Origin: Hyphomicrobiales bacterium
GTDB lineage: Bacteria > Pseudomonadota > Alphaproteobacteria > Rhizobiales > Rhizobiaceae
Length of the DNA stretch: 43,572 nucleotides
Reading direction: 5' to 3'
Assembly (NCBI GenBank): GCA_900472175.1
Contig: UCHD01000037.1
Location: 468-44,039 of the forward strand
The position numbers and the translations under genes were made by a program. The notes below the pieces were generated by a model. It did not search any database, was not told where the DNA came from, and worked only from the letters and a program-made list of their open reading frames with translations. How positions within the stretch are numbered: the first letter of the stretch is position 1; every line of letters begins with the position of its first letter. Positions 25,118 through 31,406 of the stretch are shown here, one piece after another.

Positions 25118-25530
25118 ATGATAAAAAAATAGCCATTCGAGCGGATTCGGCTGATGGGAATTCTCCGCGCGATTGTTCAAGCTCTTGTGTGAGCGATGCT
25201 CGACATCCGGCCCGATGTCCCGCTTTGCGGCATCGTAGGCGCGAAGCTTATCGGTGACCATAACCCGGGCGCGCCGAGCCAGTGCTTCTTGCCACGGATC
25301 GAAAGGACGGGTTCATCGGGGTGCCACTTGTCGCCGACCAACCGGATAAGCGGCGACAAATCTCGTTGGCGAAGGCACGTCGGAATTTCTCCGCCCAAAG
25401 CCGGACCGTTTGATGCGAGACCAAGACCCCACCGGCAGCCAGCAAGCCCTCGACCGTTCGCAGGCTGAGAGGGAAGCGGAAATAGAGCCACCCGGCGCGG
25501 GCAATGCTCTTCAGTGCCTCGCCACGATTG
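25118..25530 (-). pseudogene. Decayed IS6-family transposase remnant
   Basis: Pieces of an IS6-type transposase are readable on the minus strand in more than one frame: LYFRFPLSLRTVEGLLAAGG, VLVSHQTVRLWAEKFRRAFA, a WHPDEPVLSIRGKKHW catalytic-core segment, then after a gap VTDKLRAYDAAKRDIGPDVE, HRSHKSLNNRAENSHQPNP. The N-terminus is missing, the reading frame is broken around 25445 and again near 25250, and part of the core between the DDE blocks is deleted. No intact terminal repeats were found. The remnant marks the junction between the nitrate locus and the accessory block to its right. Limits are approximate. Confidence 0.85.
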
Positions 25531-25567
25531 GCCGCGGCTCGTCAATAGGCCTTTGATTTGACACGCT

Positions 25568-26050
25568 TTATTTGGGGAAGCCAAATTTCTCGGTAATTCT
25601 CCAGAAGCACTGGTTGATGTCGACCAAGGACTTTACGCTGTCCTTGATCCGGTTGATCTCCTCGTCATCAAGCTGCTCGATCTTGCCGTATTTTATGTCG
25701 TCCTTGCCCTCGAAAATCCGCATCGACTGTGTGAGCCCGCGGCCGCTGTCCGGATCAAACGAATAGATACAATGGTTATATTTGTTGCGGAGTTTGGCCT
25801 CTTCCGACAGGCGCCGCGTCACCTCCAGAATCTCTCTCCGGCAGCTGGCTGGGGTTTTTTGCATCTTTGCCAGGCGCTCGACGAGATCAATCCGCGCACG
25901 CGGGGTATTCAGCGTCAGAAAGATGACGATTGCCGTTTCCTTGTCCGACACGGCCAGCCCGGCGATCATGTGGATCAGCAGGCTTTCGGTGTTTGTCCAG
26001 GTATAGTTCAATTGCCCCAGCAGCAGCAGGATATCCTGGAATTTACGCAT
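25568..26050 (-). CDS. Hypothetical protein with HEPN-like RNxxxH motif
   Basis: This is a 160-residue mostly helical protein, taken from MRKFQDILLLLGQLNY at 26050. That start overlaps the stop of the upstream LuxR gene by 8 bp, pointing to coupled translation; the frame stays open to 26131 over that gene. I do not recognise a named family. The layout, an N-terminal amphipathic helix with WTNTESLLIHMIAGL, a middle helix RARIDLVERLAKM and then R88-N-K-Y-N-H93 in AKLRNKYNHCIY, resembles HEPN-fold proteins, whose Rx4-6H motif is catalytic in the RNase members. That is an inference from motif shape only. Its tie to a regulator and a secretion block is unexplained. Confidence 0.65.
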   Translation of the reverse strand: MRKFQDILLLLGQLNYTWTNTESLLIHMIAGLAVSDKETAIVIFLTLNTPRARIDLVERLAKMQKTPASCRREILEVTRRLSEEAKLRNKYNHCIYSFDPDSGRGLTQSMRIFEGKDDIKYGKIEQLDDEEINRIKDSVKSLVDINQCFWRITEKFGFPK

Positions 26051-26864
26051 CGCCGCCCGGCACCGGATCGCCGCTCGAATGGGGCTGACTTTCTGGGAAA
26101 ACTTCGCGGGCATCCTTTTCTTTTTGCTCAAAACAAAGCGCGACAGCTTCCGTTCGATTGTGGACGCCGAGCTTGGTGATGATGTTATGGATGTGAATTT
26201 TCACCGTATGCTCGGATAATCCCAAGGCCGCCGCGATAATCTTGTTTGGGTTGCCCAATGCCATCCTGGCCAGGATTTCGTTCTCGCGTTTTGTCAGTTG
26301 ATCCATTGTTTTACTCTGGATTTCTCGCTCCGCCTGCAGTTTTTCCCCATTGGACGGGCGCGCGCCGCTGCCCTCCCAGGCGGCGTTGTATTGATCGTGA
26401 TTGGTCGCTGACGGAAAATATGTCCCGCCGCGCAGGATGATCCTCAACATGGACAGCAAAACGTCGAGGCTAACGTTCAAAGGCAGGACGCCCCGGACCA
26501 GACGGGTATCGATGGCAGGAAGCCATCCAATCGTGCCGCGCAGATCGCTGTCAGTCACGATGACCAAGGCGGTGGAGGGGTGCCGCTTGAGCAGCTCTCC
26601 AGCACAATTGCTCAGTTCATGAGCAAGGTGCATATCAACCAGGAGGAGCCGCAGAGGTATTTCAAATTCACCCAATGCGGATTTCAGGCTGGCGGCGTGC
26701 TTCACACTCAAACACGGAAACTCCCGCTCGATAGCCGCTGTCATTGCGCCGGATACGATGTCGGGAGGACCGACAAAGAGAAGTGTACGCAAATAGGAAA
26801 TAGCCTCCAAGGACGCCGCCCCATCTGCGCTGACGTCTTGCACGCGAGGCGCTGTGTGCGTCAT
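26043..26864 (-). CDS. LuxR-type response regulator with atypical receiver
   Basis: This 273-residue protein has an N-terminal receiver-like domain (about residues 27-150) and a C-terminal LuxR/NarL helix-turn-helix (LTKRENEILARMALGNPNKI, then AAALGLSEHTVKIHIHNIIT). The receiver keeps an Asp after beta-3 (LLLVDMHLA) but lacks the acidic pair after beta-1 (LLFVGPPDI) and the usual Lys (RGVLPLN), so normal phosphorylation is doubtful. No histidine kinase is encoded nearby. It is divergent from the Gly-rich protein and secretion genes and is the obvious candidate to control them. Its stop overlaps the HEPN-like gene. Confidence 0.85.
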   Translation of the reverse strand: MTHTAPRVQDVSADGAASLEAISYLRTLLFVGPPDIVSGAMTAAIEREFPCLSVKHAASLKSALGEFEIPLRLLLVDMHLAHELSNCAGELLKRHPSTALVIVTDSDLRGTIGWLPAIDTRLVRGVLPLNVSLDVLLSMLRIILRGGTYFPSATNHDQYNAAWEGSGARPSNGEKLQAEREIQSKTMDQLTKRENEILARMALGNPNKIIAAALGLSEHTVKIHIHNIITKLGVHNRTEAVALCFEQKEKDAREVFPESQPHSSGDPVPGGDA

Positions 26865-27602
26865 TTAGAGTGCCTCCCCCGGATAGGATAACGCGGAGTC
26901 GTCTCCGCCCTTTTATTTAGAAAAGCCTAACCTAAAGGGCCTCGACTTGGAATAGATCGAATGAGCTACGTCAGAGGCGTTGAGCGTCGAAAAGGCGAAC
27001 AAAAGGGGCGTAAAGCGTGAGCAAACCACGTCGGTGCACCAACTTTAGGCGCCGAAGCGCAGGCCCGCTACACACTATGAGGTAGCCGGGATATCGGCAG
27101 TCTCGTTCCTGCGGACCTTCAAAAATGCAGGGGCACAGTATCGGCGGAAGTGCCACGCTGCATGCATCGCAGTGCCGAAACAGTCCCTCCGTCACCAGAA
27201 ACCGTGTTTCTCGTGTCGGCATGCATTTTCAGACCGTAATGCCCTTGAGCTAAATCCGGCGTCTGTCTTCAGCTCGCTCGATCCGCGTGTCCTGAAGAGC
27301 CGGCACAACCCATCTAGCTCTAACTAGCGGCTTACCTTCTCCGGACAATGAGCACAGTCTACCGGTGGCGGCTTGAGTTCTTGGGCCGCTTGCGGGGCGC
27401 GAGCATACCTTGAAGCGGCGCGCCTTTTCACCCAACCCGGGAGGAAAACACAGATCACGACAACGCAAGCAGCAGCGAGCGGTCTTGCCATGCATGCCCG
27501 CTTTTCGATCACGAGATCAATTTCAACCTCTGCGAGGTCAAGGCCGTATAAAAGATGATTAACGGTCAAACTGTCGCGGATCCAGAGACAAAGGACACGA
27601 CG
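26865..27602. other. Long intergenic region between divergent LuxR gene and secretion block
   Basis: About 740 bp separate the LuxR start from the Gly-rich gene. No convincing gene is present: the short open frames at 26971-27222 and 27373-27558 are Arg-rich or Cys-rich, without ribosome sites or family resemblance. The region is long enough for promoters in both directions and for a long 5' leader on the Gly-rich mRNA. No clear promoter boxes, riboswitch or small RNA gene could be recognised by eye. Confidence 0.5.
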
Positions 27603-29291
27603 ATGTCGGACAAATTCAGAAACAACTATGATCTGAAATTCTACGACGACGACCAGGAACAAAATCAAGAGCAGAACCAGGATCAGACCCAAGATCAGGA
27701 TCAGACACAGGGTCAGGATCAGACCAGCGATCAGGACCAAAGCCAGAGCAGCGAGTCGGAGAACTACAATCTCAACGGCAACGGCAATTTGAATGGCAAC
27801 GGAAACCTGAATGGCAACGCCAATTTCAACGCCAGCGAAAATGTCAACGAAAACGTCAATACGACGACCGTTGACGTCGGCGTAACGGTTGATGTTGGGC
27901 TGGATGGCTACCTTCCATCGGACGATGATTTCGCCGACGTTGATGTCAGTGGCGGAAGCTCCATCGATGGAATGTTCAACATCAAATTTGACAACATTCT
28001 CAACAGCGCCATGGGTGGTGATGGCAACGTCGCCAACGTCATCAGCCAGGTCGCCAACATGCAGGACAATGACAGTCTGGCCAATGCCCAGGTCAGCAAT
28101 GACGGCACGTTCGCGTTGAACAACAATGCCAATGGCGGAACCGCTTCTGCGGCTGATGGCATCAACGGCGGAGGCTCCGGTGGCAGCGGCGGCAGTCATG
28201 CCGATGCCGATGGCGGCAATGGCGCAAGCGGTGGTGGCTCCATCGGTGGCTTCGGGTTCGCTGGCGACGGCACCGGCGGTCTCGCAGCCAGCCTGGCAGC
28301 AGGCGGAACCAGTGAAGGTGGCCACGCCAACGGTGCTTCTGGCGCCAGCGGCGCTGCTGCAAGCGGTAGCGCCGACGGCGGCAATGGTGACGGTGGCCGC
28401 GGCGGAAACGGCGGCGAAGGCCTTGGTGTCGGCTTGGGCCTCGGCCTCGGGCTTGGTGCAGGACTGGCCTTTGCCGGTGACGGCAGCAACGGTGGCGACA
28501 ACACGGCCGGCAACGGTGCCGACGGTGGAGACACCGGCAATGCCAACGGTGGCGCGGCTTCGGATGCCGGCGACGGCGGAGACGCCACGGGCGGTGCGGC
28601 CAACACCGGAATTGGTGCCGTTCTCGGCCTGATAAACCCTGTTATCGTCGACAGTGATGGCGGCGGCAGCAACACCGGCGGCAATGGTGCCGGGAATACC
28701 GGCGGCGATGCTGGAGATCCAGCCGGCGGCGCAGGCGGTACGGGCGGTGCTGCTACAGACGCCGGCAACGGTGGCCGCGGTGGCGACGCAAGTGGTTCCG
28801 GCACTGGCACCGGTTCTGGCGACGGAAGTGGTACGGGCACCGGTGGCGACGGTGGCAACGGCGCAGCCGGGACCGGCGGTGACGCGATGAGTGGCAGCGC
28901 CACGAGCGGCGACGCTTACGGCGGTTGGGCGCAAGCCGGTGGTGGAGACGGCGGCGCGGCTTTGAGCGGCGCCTGGGCTGACGGCATCGGCGGTGACGGT
29001 TACGGCGGTTGGTCCTATGGCGGGGCTGGCGGGGCTGGCGGTGATGGTGGCACTGCCACGACGGGCTATGGCGGCGCCGGCGATGGCGGTTCGTGGGGCT
29101 CGGACAATGGTGATGATGGTTTCGTCACCGGTACGAGTTCCGCCCACGCTGATGCTGTCATCGACACAAGCGCCTTCAACCAGGAAATCGTGATGGGCGC
29201 AAACCTTCAGCAAAACGCGGTCGATATGACCGTGGTCGGTGGCGACCTGACGAGTTCTGTTGTCGGAGAAGATACGCACGACGGTTCATAA
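27603..29291 (+). CDS. Gly/Asn/Asp-rich low-complexity protein, putative type I secretion substrate
   Basis: This 562-residue protein starts at MSDKFRNNYDLKFYDDDQ, with AAGGA 7 bases upstream; an ATG at 27555 is less likely. Residues 15-53 are Gln/Asp repeats (QDQTQ type), 54-85 are Asn-rich (NLNGNGN repeats), and 180-520 are Gly/Ala/Asn/Asp with GG, GGxG and GNG runs. The C-terminus turns polar and hydrophobic (FNQEIVMGANLQQNAVDMTV, ending GEDTHDGS) and could be an uncleaved secretion signal. There is no Sec signal, no TM segment, no cysteine and no RTX GGxGxDxxx array. Residues 147-157 (ISQVANMQDND) share a motif with the next protein. It is probably an exported matrix or surface protein, inferred from composition and neighbours. 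Confidence 0.75.
   Translation: MSDKFRNNYDLKFYDDDQEQNQEQNQDQTQDQDQTQGQDQTSDQDQSQSSESENYNLNGNGNLNGNGNLNGNANFNASENVNENVNTTTVDVGVTVDVGLDGYLPSDDDFADVDVSGGSSIDGMFNIKFDNILNSAMGGDGNVANVISQVANMQDNDSLANAQVSNDGTFALNNNANGGTASAADGINGGGSGGSGGSHADADGGNGASGGGSIGGFGFAGDGTGGLAASLAAGGTSEGGHANGASGASGAAASGSADGGNGDGGRGGNGGEGLGVGLGLGLGLGAGLAFAGDGSNGGDNTAGNGADGGDTGNANGGAASDAGDGGDATGGAANTGIGAVLGLINPVIVDSDGGGSNTGGNGAGNTGGDAGDPAGGAGGTGGAATDAGNGGRGGDASGSGTGTGSGDGSGTGTGGDGGNGAAGTGGDAMSGSATSGDAYGGWAQAGGGDGGAALSGAWADGIGGDGYGGWSYGGAGGAGGDGGTATTGYGGAGDGGSWGSDNGDDGFVTGTSSAHADAVIDTSAFNQEIVMGANLQQNAVDMTVVGGDLTSSVVGEDTHDGS
27640..29100 (+). repeat. Low-complexity coding repeats (QDQ, NGN and Gly-rich tracts)
   Basis: Within the Gly-rich gene, short degenerate direct repeats encode QDQ/QNQ units (about 27650-27750), NLNGNGN units (about 27770-27830) and hundreds of bases of GGC-rich Gly/Ala/Asn codons (about 28140-29100). 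Such tracts are prone to length change by slippage, so the protein may vary in size between strains. Confidence 0.75.
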
Positions 29292-29332
29292 GGGCGAAAA
29301 CGCTCTTCATCCGTTGTGAAACACGCGATCCG

Positions 29333-29357
29333 GGCTGCGCAGGTTTCCTGCGCAGCC
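29333..29357 (+). terminator. Intercistronic hairpin after the Gly-rich gene
   Basis: A perfect 11-bp stem (GGCTGCGCAGG and its complement) with a TTT loop lies 42 bp after the Gly-rich stop and about 55 bp before the next gene. TCTC follows rather than a T tract, so it may act as a partial terminator or as an mRNA 3'-end stabiliser. Either would give the Gly-rich protein a higher yield than the secretion machinery downstream. Confidence 0.7.
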
Positions 29358-29412
29358 TCTCATGCCGCCAGGCGTTTCGTTATCATGTTGATACTGGCAG
29401 GGAGCGGGGGCC

Positions 29413-31398
29413 GTGACCATGTTTGATAAGATCACCGAAGAGATTGCCCATTTCATTGGCGTGTTCCATGTCAGCGTCGAAGACGCCCGCTTTAGAGAGA
29501 TCTATCCGGAATTCTCCTTCAATCCTGTCCCGTCCGAGTTGGAGCCGCTTCCGGCCATCGTTCCCCATTTCGAGGCGCCTTATCAGCTGCTGGGTTACGA
29601 CCCCGGATTTGACTATCGCTCCCCCAGGGCAGAGCCTTGGCATGCCTATTCGCGACCGGTGAAATTCCAGGACACGCAACGGCCACACATCATCGATGAA
29701 AATGGCGCTGGTAGCACCTGGTACAACTGGCCAAAGTATGGTGCGGGTCTGTCCCATTGGACAACGAAATTTACGCATCCGGAACTAGAGCCGCCCGGCT
29801 CGGTCGTTAATTACATCAATCAGATCGTCGTCCTTTCCGACAATGATTACTTCAGTGTTGGCGGCCACAACCTCACTTTTTCACCTGACGCCATCGACAA
29901 TTCCGGGCTGCTTGCCAGTGCCGAAGCCGTCTTGTCGCTATCGCCGCTCGGCGATCTGGAACGCCCCGGGTCCGGCGATGAAATTATCACGCTGATCAAG
30001 GCAAGCATTCTCCAGATTGAAGCCGCGGAATTGTCTTCAAGTCACGCTGCGCAAATCTTTGCGGCCGGCGAGACAATGGAAGGGATCTATGTCAACGGCC
30101 AGCTGGCTTCCGAAGTGCCTCTGCTTGAGGATTACCACTCGTTCGATGATGAAGCATCGGAGGACGACACGGGCTCCAATGTTTGGAGGATGGATAACGG
30201 AACCGTTGCCATCAAGGCTTCGGTCGAGTTGCAAAGTGGCGGAAACACGCTGGTCAACGAAGCTCTCTTGAAGAATTTCTGGACCGGCGGGACTGTCACC
30301 GCCGTCGTCGGTGACCATGTCGAGCTGAACGCGATTATCCAGACCAATGCCTTGTGGGACACCGACGCAGTCACGTCGTCCATCGGGCTGCCAACGAACA
30401 CCGGCATCAACGAATTGTTCAACATCGCCACGTTCGAGCGCTTGGATATCGCCAAGAACCCGAACGCAGATCCTGTCGACCTCGATCACTATCCAAAATA
30501 CTGGTCAATCACCGAGGTCAAAGGCGACCTTATGATCGTGAACTGGCTTGAGCAGTTTACCTTCATGAGTGACAACGACATCGGCATTCTCTCATCGTCC
30601 GGCGTCACGACCAGCATCGTGAGCGGAGACAATACCGGCGTGAACCACGTGTCGATTTTCGAATTGGGTTTTTCCTATGACCTGATTGTCGTCGGCGGCT
30701 CGCTTTATGACGCCAACATCATCCGGCAGACGAACGTCCTGTTCGACAATGACGTGATTGATGCGGATGCGAGTTTTCAAACGGCCGGAAAAGGTGAAAT
30801 TTCGTCGTCGGCAAATCTGCTCTGGAATCAGGCGCATATCACCAATATCGGAAATCCGGACCGGTTCGACGTACTGCCACAACACTACCTGGATGCTGCC
30901 AATGGACTTGCTGACGGTGGAACGAACATTCCGGATGACGTGCGTTCGGATGATGCGTTCGCGGGCCTGAACGGACTGAGCGTCCTGTACATCACCGGCG
31001 ATGTCCTCAATCTTCAATACATCCGTCAGACAAACATTCTCGGCGATAGCGATCAAATTGCACTCGCCAAGGAGGCCGTGGCTCCGAATCTTACGACGGA
31101 ATGGTCCATCACGACGGGCTCCAACACGCTTGTGAACAGTGCCGCCATCGCAGATCTCGATTCTTTCGGGAAGACCTATGTTGGCGGTGATCAATATTCT
31201 CTGGAGACCCTTTATCAGGCCGAGATGATATCGCAGCATCCGGAATTTGGCGGTCATCATTCAGATGCGCTCGTCAATGAGGCCGTACTTTTTCTCGATG
31301 ATTCCATGCTGGACACGGCCGATACGGCTCACCCGCCATACGCAGCAGAGCACGATATGAACCCCGATGACGGGGTTAACAGCGTGCTTGGACATTAG
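29413..31398 (+). CDS. Repeat-module protein of the type I secretion locus (IxQTNxLxDxD modules)
   Basis: This 661-residue acidic protein starts at MTMFDKITEEIAHFIG and has no signal peptide or TM segment. About 110 N-terminal residues rich in Pro and aromatics (EFSFNPVPSELEPLPAIVPH) are followed by at least five degenerate modules of 45-100 residues. A full module reads roughly N-x-L-V-N-x-A-x-I, then V-x-G-D, then I-x-Q-T-N-x-L-x-D-x-D. The QTN cores begin at residues 135, 308, 379, 437, 537 and 600, the last degenerate. The Asp-rich ends suggest metal-dependent beta folding, as in RTX proteins, but with a different repeat. Position before the ABC/HlyD genes suggests a secreted substrate or a dedicated secretion partner. 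I know no assigned function. Confidence 0.78.
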   Translation: MTMFDKITEEIAHFIGVFHVSVEDARFREIYPEFSFNPVPSELEPLPAIVPHFEAPYQLLGYDPGFDYRSPRAEPWHAYSRPVKFQDTQRPHIIDENGAGSTWYNWPKYGAGLSHWTTKFTHPELEPPGSVVNYINQIVVLSDNDYFSVGGHNLTFSPDAIDNSGLLASAEAVLSLSPLGDLERPGSGDEIITLIKASILQIEAAELSSSHAAQIFAAGETMEGIYVNGQLASEVPLLEDYHSFDDEASEDDTGSNVWRMDNGTVAIKASVELQSGGNTLVNEALLKNFWTGGTVTAVVGDHVELNAIIQTNALWDTDAVTSSIGLPTNTGINELFNIATFERLDIAKNPNADPVDLDHYPKYWSITEVKGDLMIVNWLEQFTFMSDNDIGILSSSGVTTSIVSGDNTGVNHVSIFELGFSYDLIVVGGSLYDANIIRQTNVLFDNDVIDADASFQTAGKGEISSSANLLWNQAHITNIGNPDRFDVLPQHYLDAANGLADGGTNIPDDVRSDDAFAGLNGLSVLYITGDVLNLQYIRQTNILGDSDQIALAKEAVAPNLTTEWSITTGSNTLVNSAAIADLDSFGKTYVGGDQYSLETLYQAEMISQHPEFGGHHSDALVNEAVLFLDDSMLDTADTAHPPYAAEHDMNPDDGVNSVLGH

Positions 31399-31406
31399 GG
31401 GGATGC

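Noticed and set aside
26971..27222. 83-codon minus-strand open frame in the divergent region
   Set aside because: No ribosome site, no family resemblance, and it lies in the probable promoter region of the Gly-rich gene. A decayed gene cannot be excluded.
28141..29100. RTX-type calcium-binding repeats in the Gly-rich protein
   Set aside because: Gly and Asp are abundant, but the nonapeptide GGxGxDxUx does not recur with a 9-residue period, so it is not called RTX.
27324..29279. 651-codon open frame on the minus strand, Ala/Val/Thr-rich
   Set aside because: It mirrors the Gly-rich gene in antisense; GGC and GCC repeats read as Ala/Ala-Val on the other strand. The + strand frame has the ribosome site, operon position and motif shared with its neighbour.
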